A stretch of 64,000 bases of DNA from Pseudomonas linyingensis (GTDB lineage: Bacteria; Pseudomonadota; Gammaproteobacteria; Pseudomonadales; Pseudomonadaceae), in contig NZ_FNZE01000006.1 in the NCBI RefSeq assembly GCF_900109175.1, positions 124,001-188,000 on the forward strand, read 5' to 3'. How positions within the stretch are numbered: the stretch's first letter is position 1; each line of letters opens with the position of its first letter. The position numbers were made by a program, and so were the translations under genes. The notes beneath the pieces were generated by a model. That model saw nothing but the letters and a program-made list of their open reading frames with translations, ran no database searches and was not told the DNA's origin. This document shows, in pieces, positions 18,748 to 26,638 of the stretch.

Positions 18748-19166
18748 CGAGTCGGCTCGACACGCGCGGACAGGATTTGCTCCAGCGCCTTGAGCAATGG
18801 GTGATGCTGTTGGCGGATGTTGTGCAGGATGGCTTCGGCGGTTTCCTCGTTGTACGTGTGCGAGGTGCGGTTGCCGTCGGTGAGCATGTGCATCCAGCCT
18901 TGGCCATCGCTGATCAGCCCTTTGCTGAAGGCTTCATGGATGGTGTCGCGCGAGCCGACGATACCGTCGATGCCTTGCCAGACGAGGAAGTCCTTTAGGG
19001 TGTTCCAGCCTAGCTCGTAGCTGTATTCAAAGCCCTGGATGACACCCTGTTTTTCCAGTTTCGACAGTTCACGCTGCTGCATCAGTTGCATGGCCTCGTC
19101 CAGCTGGGCCAAGGCCTTGCGGAAGTTGTCGAGGCGTTGTTGCCAGCGGATGTCGGGGTTGTTCAT
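18744..19166 (-). CDS. HEPN-domain protein (HI0074-type), probable toxin partner
   Basis: Encodes 140 residues, all-helical, of the HI0074/nucleotidyltransferase-substrate-binding family. Landmarks are FEYSYELGWNTLKDFL near residues 46-61, SRDTIHEAF, and the C-terminal DGNRTSHTYNEETA at 97-110. The family motif around the active site is usually R-N-x-T-S-H; here the first position is Gly98 (codon GGC), while Arg100 and His103 remain. The start at 19166 (MNNPDIRWQQR) is where similarity begins; 32 further upstream codons are not conserved. It forms a two-gene unit with the MNT gene. Confidence 0.82.
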   Translation of the reverse strand: MNNPDIRWQQRLDNFRKALAQLDEAMQLMQQRELSKLEKQGVIQGFEYSYELGWNTLKDFLVWQGIDGIVGSRDTIHEAFSKGLISDGQGWMHMLTDGNRTSHTYNEETAEAILHNIRQQHHPLLKALEQILSARVEPTR

Positions 19167-19283
19167 GTTGGAAGCTTGCGGTGGTGAGTTCGGTATGGAG
19201 TGTATACCGGGGTGGCTTCGTGTGGATCGCAAATGAATATGCTCCTCTGCGTGTGGAAGCACATTCGTTTGTGATTCGGTTTT

Positions 19284-19332
19284 CCCTCACCCCCGGCCCC
19301 TCTCCCGCGGGCGGGAGAGGGGAGGGTTTGGG
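19284..19332. repeat. extragenic palindrome downstream of wzc copy 1
   Basis: CCCTCACCCC-type lead followed by a perfect 12-bp inverted repeat (CCCCTCTCCCGC at 19297-19308, GCGGGAGAGGGG at 19311-19322). An element of the same type lies in opposite orientation after ybaB at 58.62 kb. Such dispersed palindromes are common in pseudomonads. It lies in the 185-base gap between wzc copy 1 and the HEPN gene. Confidence 0.65.
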
Positions 19333-19351
19333 GTGTTGCGTCTGGCTGGCT

Positions 19352-21595
19352 TTAGGCTTTCTGGGCGTCGTTGCTGTAGCCGTAGTAGTCGTAGTAGCCG
19401 CCGTAGCTGTAGCCCTGCTTCTGCGCCTTCTTGATGTCGACCTGGTTGAGGATGACGCCGGTGACGGGGGCGTTGTTCTGCAGCAGTTGACCGACGCCTT
19501 TCTGCGCCAGCGGGATCGGCGTGGCTTCGGACTTGATCACGTAGAGCAGCGCGTTGGCATGGGTGGCCAGTACGGTGGCGTCGCTGACTGCCTGGGTCGG
19601 CGGGGAGTCGATGACCACGCGGTCGTACTTGCTGCGCAGGAACTCCAGCACTTTTTCGAAGCGCGCCGAGGACAGCAGTTCCAGCGGGTTCGGCGGTACG
19701 GCGCCGGCGCTGAGCATGTCGATGCCTTCGACGTGCTTGATGCACTCTTCCAGCTTGGCGGTGCCGGCGATCAGGTTGGCCAGGCCGGGCGTGCCGACCG
19801 CGAAGTCGAAGTTCTTCGCCAAGGTCGGGCGGCGCATATCGGCGTCGATCAGCAGGACTTTTTCCATCTGGCCGAGGGCCATGGCCAGGTTGGCGGCCAC
19901 GGTGCTCTTGCCTTCGCCGGGGATCGAGGAGGTGATCACCAGGATCTTGTGCGGATCGTCCATGCCGGACAGCACCACGCCGGTGCGGATGGTGCGGATC
20001 GATTCACTGAAGCTCCTGTCACCGTTGTTGCTGAACAGGTGGGCGACTTCACCGCGCTGCTTGTTCTTGATCAGCGGCAGGATGCCCAGTACCGGCAGGT
20101 TGAGCTTGCTCTCGATCTGCTCGGTGCTCTTGAACGTGTTGTTCAGCGCTTCGATCAGCAGGGTCAGGCCGGCGCCGACGAACAGGGCGAGCAGACCGGC
20201 GATGGCGACGATCAGGCTCTTCTTGGGCTTGACCGGCTCGCTCGGCACGGTGGCCTGGTCGACCACGCGGGCGTTGGCGCTTTCCAGGTCGGAGGTGGCG
20301 GCGGTTTCCTTCAGACGCGTCATGAAGGTGTCGTACAGGGCGCGGTTGGCATCCACCTCGCGCTGCAGTTCGCGCAGTTTGAACTCCTTGCGCGAGATGT
20401 CCTGGATCTGCGACTTGTTGGCGTTGAACGAGGCCTGCAGCGAGCTTTCGTTGGCGACGGCCAACTGATAGTTGCGCTCGATGCCGGCGACGATCTGCTC
20501 GACCTGGCCGCGCAGGCTGCCGGAAGCGGCGCTGAGGTCGGAGCGGGCGGCTTCCATGGCCGGGTGGCGCGCGCCGTAGCGCTTGGACAGTTCGTCGACC
20601 TTGGCGCGGGCCTTGGCTTCGTCGGCCTTGAACTGCTGGATCAGCGGGTGGCCGAGGACCGCGGGGATGGTGGCAAGCTTTTCCCAGCCGCCGCCACGCA
20701 TGGATTGCACCTGCTGGTACTGGCTTTGTGCTTCGGCGCGCTGGCGGCGGGCGTCGATCATGCGGTCGCCGGTCAGCGACAGTTCGGCGGCGCTGATGGT
20801 GGACACACCGTCGACGTCGACCAGGTTTTCCTTCTCTCGGAAGGCCTGCAGCCGGTCTTCGGCAGTCTTCAGGGTGTTGCGCAGTTCGCCGAGGCGGCTG
20901 TTCATCCAGTTGGTGGCGGTCAGCGACATTTCCATGGTCGCTTCCATCTGGCTTTCGATGAAACCGTTGGCCAGGGCATTGGCGGCCTTGGCGGCCATGC
21001 GCGCATCGGCCATCTCGACTTCGACGCGAACCAGTTGGCTCTTGCCTTGCGGAGCGACGCTGATGCGCTCCATGAAGGCCTTGGTGACCTCATCGAAAAT
21101 CTCGGCTTCGACAGGGTCGACGCCTTCTTCGAGGTCTTCCGGCAGGGTGGCGGGGACGACCTGGTTGAACTTGAAGTTGGCGAGCAGGCCCTTGATGTCG
21201 ATCAGCGGCTCGGGCTGTTGGCGCGGGTCGAACTCGGGGTGGGTGGTCAGGTTGAGCTGCTTGACCACGCGCTCGGCGAGGGCGCGGGACTTGAGCAGTT
21301 CGAACTGGGTCTGCAGGTATTCGTTGCCGGTGCCATCCAGGCCGTAGACCTGTTCGATGGACACCACCTTGGCGGCCTTCTGCTCGATCAGCAGGGTGGC
21401 GCCGGCGCGGTAGATCGGAGTGAGGCTGAGGACAGCAAGGATCGCGACCAGTACCACCACCACGAACAGCGAGAGGATGCTCCACTTGCGGCGCCAGAGT
21501 GTCTGCCACAGCTGCAGCAGGTCGATCTCGTCGTCGTCTTCATCCGGGCGCTGGGCGATCAGGCTGCGCTCGTTAATTTGGGCGTTGCTTTCCAT
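19352..21595 (-). CDS. wzc: Wzc-type polysaccharide co-polymerase / tyrosine autokinase, copy 1
   Basis: Encodes 747 residues. Order: Wzz-like N-terminus with first membrane helix at about 39-60, long periplasmic coiled part, GNVR-type segment near 400-440, second helix at about 460-482, then a cytoplasmic BY-kinase domain with Walker A SSIPGEGKST (556-565), Walker A' LLIDADMRRP (581-590) and Walker B VVIDSPP (660-666). The C-terminal tail has seven tyrosines between 729 and 740, the usual autophosphorylation cluster. It controls chain length and export with the OPX protein and is opposed by the PHP phosphatase. Starts three bases after the OPX gene. Very similar to copy 2 at 48235-50499. Confidence 0.95.
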   Translation of the reverse strand: MESNAQINERSLIAQRPDEDDDEIDLLQLWQTLWRRKWSILSLFVVVVLVAILAVLSLTPIYRAGATLLIEQKAAKVVSIEQVYGLDGTGNEYLQTQFELLKSRALAERVVKQLNLTTHPEFDPRQQPEPLIDIKGLLANFKFNQVVPATLPEDLEEGVDPVEAEIFDEVTKAFMERISVAPQGKSQLVRVEVEMADARMAAKAANALANGFIESQMEATMEMSLTATNWMNSRLGELRNTLKTAEDRLQAFREKENLVDVDGVSTISAAELSLTGDRMIDARRQRAEAQSQYQQVQSMRGGGWEKLATIPAVLGHPLIQQFKADEAKARAKVDELSKRYGARHPAMEAARSDLSAASGSLRGQVEQIVAGIERNYQLAVANESSLQASFNANKSQIQDISRKEFKLRELQREVDANRALYDTFMTRLKETAATSDLESANARVVDQATVPSEPVKPKKSLIVAIAGLLALFVGAGLTLLIEALNNTFKSTEQIESKLNLPVLGILPLIKNKQRGEVAHLFSNNGDRSFSESIRTIRTGVVLSGMDDPHKILVITSSIPGEGKSTVAANLAMALGQMEKVLLIDADMRRPTLAKNFDFAVGTPGLANLIAGTAKLEECIKHVEGIDMLSAGAVPPNPLELLSSARFEKVLEFLRSKYDRVVIDSPPTQAVSDATVLATHANALLYVIKSEATPIPLAQKGVGQLLQNNAPVTGVILNQVDIKKAQKQGYSYGGYYDYYGYSNDAQKA

Positions 21596-21598
21596 TAT

Positions 21599-22138
21599 TT
21601 AGAAGAAACCCTGGTCAATGGTGATGGTGTCGCCGGGCATCACGACGGTGTCGAGCGTGGCTTGTTCGGGGGTGCGGCTGGCGTCCTGGTCGCGGATGAT
21701 GCTGATGCGACCGGTGGAGGCGCGTTCGGTGAGGCCGCCGGCCAGGGCCACGGCGCGGCGCAGGGTCAGGCCGGGCTGGAACGGGTAGCCGCCGGGCTCT
21801 TTCACTTCGCCGCTGATGAAGAATTCGCGGTAGGTAAGGACGCTGACCGAGACGCGCGGGTCGACCAGGTAGTCGCCTTTCAGGCTTTCGGTGAGCAGTT
21901 GCTCGATTTCGGCGGCAGTCTTGCCCTTGGCACGCACGTCGCCAATGAAGGGGTAGGAGAAGATGCCGGCATCGTTGAGGCGGATTTCCTCGATGCTGAG
22001 GTCCTTCTCGCCGAAGACGTTGATGCGGATGACGTCGCCCGAGGCCAGTTTGTAGGTGGAGTTGCTTTCAGCCAGCGCAGCGCTGCTGTTGAGCAGGAGC
22101 AGGCCCAGGATCAGGCGGAAGAAGTAACGGATGACCAT
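21599..22138 (-). CDS. short Wza-type polysaccharide export (OPX) protein, copy 1
   Basis: Encodes 179 residues with a signal peptide (cleavage probably after ...SSAALA), then a poly_export domain beginning YKLASGDVIRINVFGE and an SLBB-type domain with ISGEVKEPGGYPFQPGLTLRRAVALAGG. No lipobox Cys follows the signal, and there is no C-terminal amphipathic helix of the kind that forms the outer-membrane pore in E. coli Wza (about 380 residues). It is therefore a short periplasmic OPX protein that should need a partner in the outer membrane; the barrel gene immediately upstream is the obvious candidate. Confidence 0.88.
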   Translation of the reverse strand: MVIRYFFRLILGLLLLNSSAALAESNSTYKLASGDVIRINVFGEKDLSIEEIRLNDAGIFSYPFIGDVRAKGKTAAEIEQLLTESLKGDYLVDPRVSVSVLTYREFFISGEVKEPGGYPFQPGLTLRRAVALAGGLTERASTGRISIIRDQDASRTPEQATLDTVVMPGDTITIDQGFF

Positions 22139-22213
22139 GTGGCTTGGTTTCTCATGTGAGGTCGGGTACAGAAGCGGGGGGCGCCACCCCCCCGAAGCCT
22201 GTTGTTGCGCGAG

Positions 22214-23374
22214 TTACAGGCTGGCAGTGAAGCTGAGGGCGTAGATGTTGCGCTCGTAGCTTTCGTTGGCGGCGTCGGAGTCGTTCTCGGAGTACTTGTA
22301 GCCGAGGCCGACGTCCAGCCAGCGACGCATTTCGTAGGTCAGGCCGATGCCGAAGGTGTCGATCTGGTCTTCGCGCTCGATGTCCTGGTAGTCCTGGTCC
22401 ATGCGGGTGTAGCTGACGTTGGAACTCAGGCGCTCGGCCCAGTCATGGTTCCAGCTCAGGGTGGTGGTCTGGGTCTTGATAGTCGAGGCGCCGCTGTCAC
22501 CTTCGTCGAAGCCTTGACGGGTGTTCAGGCTGAAGCGCGAGTAGGTGCGCGGTTCCCAGGTGGCGCCGACTTCCCACATGCCGCCGGATTTTTCACCGAT
22601 GCTCGAGTCGTCGAAGTCCTTCTTCTCATGACCGAACTTGGCGGTACCGGTGGTCTTGGCCGTTGCTTCCCAGGTCACACCGGTCAGCAGGCCGATGTTG
22701 GTGCTGTTCAGGCGATCGTTGCTGACGTAGTCGTAGTCGGTATGGCGACCTTCCAGCAGGACCTTGGTCTTCGGCGCGACGCGGTAGTAGAAAGTGCTCT
22801 TCAGCGCGGTGGTGTCACGCTCCTTGTCGGCGTTGAGGCGGTTGCTGTTGGTGTAGCGCAGCTCCTCGTAGTTGGCGCCGAGGTCGATCTGGGCGCGAGC
22901 GCTCTCGGCACCGAAGGTGTACACACCACCGACGTTCTTGGTGTTGTACATGTCGTTCTCGAGCTTCTGGTCGAGACCAGCGGTCTCTTCCACGTCGTGA
23001 TAGCCGGCGTTCAGCTTCAGACGGTTGCGGTCGTTGAACTCCATGCCGGCATCAGCGGTGAGGTGATGGTCGGTGTTGTTGTCTTCATGGCTCGAGTGGA
23101 AGGTGTCGCTGACCGCGCTGTAGCTCAGCTTGTAGGCACTCTTGCGGCCCTCGGCACCCAGGGTGAAGGTCGGCGCAATGGTGGTGATCCACGACGACTC
23201 TTCGTTGCTTTCCACTTCACGGAAGTTGTCGTCGTAGCTCTCGCTGACCTTCAGGGTCGGGGTGAACTCGAGGCCGTCGGCCAGCTTGATGCTCATGGCC
23301 TCGACGGCCAGTGCGCTGCTGCTGGCGGCGGTCACGGCCAGCGCCAGCAGGCTGATGTGCAGTTTCTTGCTCAT
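22214..23374 (-). CDS. outer-membrane beta-barrel protein, probable export porin
   Basis: Encodes 386 residues with a signal peptide (MSKKLHISLLALAVTAASS, cleaved near ALA-VE) and alternating amphipathic strands throughout, for example YKLSYSAVSDTF, LKLNAGYHDV and VGLGYKYSEN. It ends in an aromatic-containing last strand (IYALSFTASL). It resembles the BBP2/DUF2320 type barrels of exopolysaccharide loci. The ATG at 23374 has AAGGA upstream; the frame extends 23 codons further without a signal-peptide context. It lies directly upstream of the short OPX gene, suggesting that the two form the export channel. Module 2 lacks an equivalent. Confidence 0.78.
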   Translation of the reverse strand: MSKKLHISLLALAVTAASSSALAVEAMSIKLADGLEFTPTLKVSESYDDNFREVESNEESSWITTIAPTFTLGAEGRKSAYKLSYSAVSDTFHSSHEDNNTDHHLTADAGMEFNDRNRLKLNAGYHDVEETAGLDQKLENDMYNTKNVGGVYTFGAESARAQIDLGANYEELRYTNSNRLNADKERDTTALKSTFYYRVAPKTKVLLEGRHTDYDYVSNDRLNSTNIGLLTGVTWEATAKTTGTAKFGHEKKDFDDSSIGEKSGGMWEVGATWEPRTYSRFSLNTRQGFDEGDSGASTIKTQTTTLSWNHDWAERLSSNVSYTRMDQDYQDIEREDQIDTFGIGLTYEMRRWLDVGLGYKYSENDSDAANESYERNIYALSFTASL

Positions 23375-23418
23375 TGAAAACGGTTCCTTTCCTGCCATGG
23401 GCAGGGGGTGATTACCAG

Positions 23419-23444
23419 GATGGCGGCCACGCCGGGCCGCCATC
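23419..23444. other. intercistronic hairpin upstream of the barrel gene
   Basis: A perfect 10-bp inverted repeat (GATGGCGGCC at 23419-23428, GGCCGCCATC at 23435-23444, 6-base loop) lies in the 95-base gap between the Ala-rich gene and the barrel gene. No T tract follows on the minus strand, so it is more likely to affect mRNA processing or stability than to end transcription. It could uncouple expression of the highly repetitive first product from the export genes. Confidence 0.45.
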
Positions 23445-23469
23445 GGTGTCCTTGAGTCCGCCAGGCGGA

Positions 23470-24045
23470 TCAGTTGGCGCTGGCAGTACCGCCGCCGCCG
23501 CCGGAGCCGGACGGGGTGCTGGAGGTGTTGGTGGTAGTGGTGGTACCACCTGCGCCACCGCCTTCAGCGCCGCCGGTGGAGGCAGTGGATGCGGCTGCAG
23601 CGGCGGCACTGATGGCTGCGGCTTGAGCCGGAGCGGCGGCAACGGCGGCGCTGGTGATGGCGGCAGCTTGTGCCGGAGCGGCGGCAACGGCGGCGCTGGT
23701 GATGGCGGCGGCTTGAGCCGGAGCGGCGGCAACGGCGGCGCTGGTGATGGCGGCAGCTTGAGCCGGAGCTGCGGCAACGGCAGCACCAGTGATGGCGGAA
23801 GCCTGAGCCGGGTTGGCGGCAACGGCAGCGGCGACGATGGCAGCAGCAGCTTCCGGATTGGCGGCGACCACGGCGGCAATGGCTGCTACCAGGGCTTCGC
23901 CCTCAGCGGTGGCCAGGGCTTGGGTCTGTGCCGGGGTCAGGGCGATGCCGGCCGAGCGCATGGCGCCGACGGTGTTCTGGTCGGCCATGACCTGGCCGGA
24001 AGCCAGCGCCAGGGCGATGGAAAGTGCAGTAAGGGTTTTGCGCAT
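23470..24045 (-). CDS. secreted Ala-rich repeat protein of unknown function
   Basis: Encodes 191 residues: signal peptide MRKTLTALSIALALASGQVMA, a short unique region (TVGAMRSAGIALTPAQTQAL), then 15-residue repeats of the form AAVAAAPAQAAAITS (about four near-perfect copies plus diverged flanking ones), and a Gly/Thr/Ser tail ending GGGGGTASAN. No catalytic motif is visible. The ATG at 24045 has GAGGA eight bases upstream. It precedes the barrel and OPX genes, and a protein with nearly the same signal peptide and ribosome site but a different repeat (51308-51592) occupies the same place in module 2. It may be an exported structural or polymer-associated protein; that is inference. Confidence 0.7.
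   Translation of the reverse strand: MRKTLTALSIALALASGQVMADQNTVGAMRSAGIALTPAQTQALATAEGEALVAAIAAVVAANPEAAAAIVAAAVAANPAQASAITGAAVAAAPAQAAAITSAAVAAAPAQAAAITSAAVAAAPAQAAAITSAAVAAAPAQAAAISAAAAAASTASTGGAEGGGAGGTTTTTNTSSTPSGSGGGGGTASAN
23627..23851. repeat. 45-bp in-frame tandem repeats in the Ala-rich gene
   Basis: Repeat units begin at 23627, 23672, 23717, 23762 and 23807, exactly 45 bases apart; the first three are nearly identical, the fourth has a few changes and the fifth is diverged. Each encodes 15 residues, so gain or loss of a unit keeps the frame. Copy number is likely to vary between strains. Confidence 0.85.
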
Positions 24046-24156
24046 GTTTAACGTCCTCGTTATTTGCAGCAGTTGACCTTGCCGTAATTCTGGCAAGGGG
24101 GGTGTTTGATGGTTGTTCAGCGCGCTGAGATGACTTATCGGCTTGGAGGTTTTTTT

Positions 24157-25620
24157 CTACAGGCCGGTATGAATCGTCAGGCTCCGCTCATGGTGGTGGT
24201 AACGCTGTTGCAAAGCCTGGGCCAGTTGCACCTTGGCGCCATCCTCGCCATGCACCAGGCGAATTTCGCTGGGCCAGTGGCGCATGCGGGTCACGAAGTT
24301 GACCAGACCCTGCTGGTCGGCGTGTGCCGAATAACCGCCGAGGGTTTCGATGCCGGCGCGGATGTCGATGCGCTCGCCATCCAGGTCGATGTAGCCGCCG
24401 CGCGGGCCGTACTGCTGGATGATCTGGCCGGGCGTGCCCTTGGCCTGGTAACCGACGAACAGCACGTTGTGGCGCGGGTCGCCGAGCATGGCCTTGAGGT
24501 AATCGACAATGCGCCCGCCGCTGCACATGCCGCTGGCGGCGATGACGATGGCCGGGCGGGCGCTCTGTGCCAGGTGGCGGACCATGCTCAGGTGGTCGCT
24601 GTGGCTGTCGACGGTGAGCAGGTTGGCGAACTTGAGCGGGTTGCGACCCTGGCCGACGCGCTTGAGTGCTTCCTTGTCCCAGAACGGCTGCAACTGCTGG
24701 TAGACCTCGGTGAAGCGGCTGGCCAGCGGCGAGTCGAGGATGATCGGCAGATTGGGCCAGTGGGTTGTTTTTGAGCTCGTCGCCTGTTCCGCCAGCGACG
24801 CTGGGGAGTCTGCGCTATCGAACTTCATCCGATGGATGATGTCTTCCAGTTCGTACAGCAACTCCTGCGTGCGGCCGATACTGAAGGCCGGGATCAACAC
24901 GGTGCCGTTGTCGGCCAGGGCTTTTTCGAGCACGCCCTGCAGCCGCTTGCGGCGGGTGGCGCGAGACTCGTGGGCGCGATCACCGTAGGTGCTCTCCAGG
25001 ATCAGAGTGTCGGCCTGCCAGGGCGACTTCGGCGCCGGCAGCAGCGGGGTGTGGGTCGAGCCGAGGTCGCCGGAGAAGACGATGCGTTTTTTCTCCCCGC
25101 TCTGACGATAGTGCAGGTCGCATTCGACGTAGGCCGAGCCGAGGATGTGCCCGGCACGTTGCAGGCGGATGCGTGCGTGCAGTTGCGGATTGTCGACTAT
25201 CTTGAACCAGGTCTTGTACGGCAGGGCAATGGTGCGTGTTTCGATCAGCTTGAGGTAGCGCTCGAGCAGTTTGGCGTCGCGGCTGATGCCGAGCCGGAAG
25301 GCGTCTTCCAGCACCAGCGGCAGTAGCTTGGCCGAGGGCTCGCTGCACAGGATCGGCCCCTTGAAGCCGGCTGCGAGCAGCTGGGGTAGTCGGCCGATGT
25401 GATCGACGTGCACATGGGTGGCGATCAGCGCCCTGATGTTGCTGGTATCGAAGTCGACCTGTAGTTGGCTGGCATTGCTGAGGCCGTCGGACGAGGTTTC
25501 CGCGCCCTGGAACAGCCCGCAGTCGATCAGCAGGCTATGCTGTTGATCCATCAGCAGCTGGTGGCAGGAGCCGGTAACGCCGTGGGCGGCGCCGTGATGC
25601 AGGATTTGCGGGTAGGCCAT
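24157..25620 (-). CDS. MBL-fold beta-CASP hydrolase (RNase-like)
   Basis: Encodes 487 residues with an N-terminal metallo-beta-lactamase domain carrying HVHVDHIGRLP (near residue 69), GHILGSAYVE and FSGDLGS, an inserted beta-CASP domain with LESTYGDR and IPAFSIGRTQELLYEL, and a C-terminal RMMBL part with GYSAHADQQGL and LVHGE. This is the CPSF73/RNase J-like group that acts on RNA or DNA; the substrate here is not known. It is the first gene after the ops element of operon 1, about 45 bases downstream of it, so it may be co-transcribed with the polysaccharide genes. Confidence 0.88.
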   Translation of the reverse strand: MAYPQILHHGAAHGVTGSCHQLLMDQQHSLLIDCGLFQGAETSSDGLSNASQLQVDFDTSNIRALIATHVHVDHIGRLPQLLAAGFKGPILCSEPSAKLLPLVLEDAFRLGISRDAKLLERYLKLIETRTIALPYKTWFKIVDNPQLHARIRLQRAGHILGSAYVECDLHYRQSGEKKRIVFSGDLGSTHTPLLPAPKSPWQADTLILESTYGDRAHESRATRRKRLQGVLEKALADNGTVLIPAFSIGRTQELLYELEDIIHRMKFDSADSPASLAEQATSSKTTHWPNLPIILDSPLASRFTEVYQQLQPFWDKEALKRVGQGRNPLKFANLLTVDSHSDHLSMVRHLAQSARPAIVIAASGMCSGGRIVDYLKAMLGDPRHNVLFVGYQAKGTPGQIIQQYGPRGGYIDLDGERIDIRAGIETLGGYSAHADQQGLVNFVTRMRHWPSEIRLVHGEDGAKVQLAQALQQRYHHHERSLTIHTGL

Positions 25621-25662
25621 GGTGTCAGTCCGTTAACAGTGTCCAGTGGTGCCGCAGTTTTT

Positions 25663-25680
25663 TTCAGGCACGCTACCGCC
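25663..25680 (-). promoter_or_regulatory. ops element 1 (RfaH recruitment site)
   Basis: Read on the minus strand the sequence is GGCGGTAGCGTGCCTGAA, whose first 13 bases equal the E. coli ops signal core within JUMPStart elements. It is preceded by TCCTGG, giving a CCTGGGGCGGTAGCGTGC context close to JUMPStart. It lies in the leader of operon 1, 43 bases before the MBL start and downstream of rfaH. The identical 18 bases occur in the leader of operon 2 at 51793-51810. Confidence 0.85.
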
Positions 25681-25727
25681 CCAGGATTTTCCGTCGGATC
25701 CTGAGAACGTGTTTTTCGCGTACACAG

Positions 25728-25764
25728 CTCAGCCCTGTGTGCGCTGGGCGGGCACAGGGCTGAG
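25728..25764. other. leader hairpin between rfaH and ops 1
   Basis: A perfect 12-bp inverted repeat (CTCAGCCCTGTG at 25728-25739, CACAGGGCTGAG at 25753-25764) with a 13-base loop. On the minus strand it is followed by GCTGTGTACGCG and AAAAA rather than a T run, so it is not a standard terminator. It lies after the rfaH stop and before the ops site, where it could act in the mRNA leader or end part of the rfaH transcripts. Confidence 0.5.
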
Positions 25765-25874
25765 GGCAGATGTTGTAAAGGGACTTGCTGGTGCGCCCGG
25801 TCCCTGGGTCTATATTCAAAATCTCTATTATTGTGCCGTGTGTGACAATCTTTTGTCTGTAAGCATTTTTCCCT

Positions 25875-26402
25875 TTATTCAGCCTTCTGGATGCTTGACA
25901 GCGGCACGCGGACTTTCTGTTCGCGGTGCAGGATGTTCATCAGCAATACCACCCTTTCGTTACCATCCATCGACAGGAATATGGCCTCCAGCTCGGCGAA
26001 AGGGCCGTTGTTGAGGCGTACCTTGTCGCCGGACTCGAGCAGCGGGCTGGGGGTGGGGGCGCTGCAGCGTTGCTGCAGGCGTTCGATCAGCTCTGGGCTG
26101 ACGGCCAGCGGCTGGTTGCCGAAGCCGACCACCCGGCTGACGCCGCGGGTGGAGCGCAGCGGGGCCCAGTTGTCCAGCTGGCTGAGCTGGATGAACAGGT
26201 AACCGGGGAACAGGGATTCCTCGACCAGCTGCTTTTGCCCCCGCAGCAGGCGTTCGCGACTGTGCCGCGGGCGGTAGCAGGTGTAGCCCTGGCGGAGCAG
26301 GTTTTCCTCGGCGCGCTCGTCCTGGCGCGGCTTGCACTGGACCAGATACCAGGCGTGCGGCTGTCGATTCTGTGGCTGTTCCGGCGTGAGGCTGCTGCTC
26401 AT
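25875..26402 (-). CDS. rfaH: transcription antitermination protein RfaH (NusG paralogue)
   Basis: Encodes 175 residues. The NGN domain runs from about 17 to 115 with WYLVQCKPRQDERAEENL, ESLFPGYLFIQL and STRGVSRVVGFG; the KOW-bearing C-terminal domain begins near 122 with SGDKVRLNNGPFAELEAIF and ends VVLLMNILHREQKVRVPL, which parallels the E. coli RfaH C-terminus rather than NusG. RfaH binds RNA polymerase paused at ops sites and carries it through long, poorly translated operons. Two ops sites are present in the window, one 195 bases beyond its own stop codon. It is divergent from wbpM. Confidence 0.93.
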   Translation of the reverse strand: MSSSLTPEQPQNRQPHAWYLVQCKPRQDERAEENLLRQGYTCYRPRHSRERLLRGQKQLVEESLFPGYLFIQLSQLDNWAPLRSTRGVSRVVGFGNQPLAVSPELIERLQQRCSAPTPSPLLESGDKVRLNNGPFAELEAIFLSMDGNERVVLLMNILHREQKVRVPLSSIQKAE

Positions 26403-26638
26403 GCGATCTTTCCGTCCTTGCCTTTGCCTTTCGGGTTGATGGCGGCGCTCTGATATGCGCCGTCTGGCTCAATCTGCATCATTTTCAAGGATTGTGCCAT
26501 CCAGTGCATCCTTTGTCGGTTTGTTGACGTATGTTGTTTTTGCTGGTTTTGGTTTTGCTGTGCGTGGCGGCAAAATGACTTCAGGTGGGCTACCGTTCCC
26601 TTGGAGGCTTCTCCTCTGTGTGGGCAAAGGTGGTTTTC

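Noticed and set aside
19181-22159. Long + strand open frame (992 codons) opposite wzc copy 1 and its OPX gene
   Set aside because: Composition is typical of the antisense of a GC-rich gene; no motifs, and the minus-strand frames carry complete Wzc and OPX domains.
22174-22194. G/C-run hairpin between the barrel gene and OPX copy 1 as a terminator
   Set aside because: It lacks a T tract and lies inside a tightly linked export module; at most a minor intercistronic structure.
23627-23851. Regularly spaced repeats considered as a CRISPR-like array
   Set aside because: Units are contiguous 45-bp tandem repeats without spacers and encode an in-frame protein repeat; no cas genes are present.
23374-24051. 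Gly-rich + strand frame opposite the Ala-rich repeat gene
   Set aside because: The repeat is open in several frames. The minus strand has a signal peptide, ribosome site and operon context; the plus frame has none.
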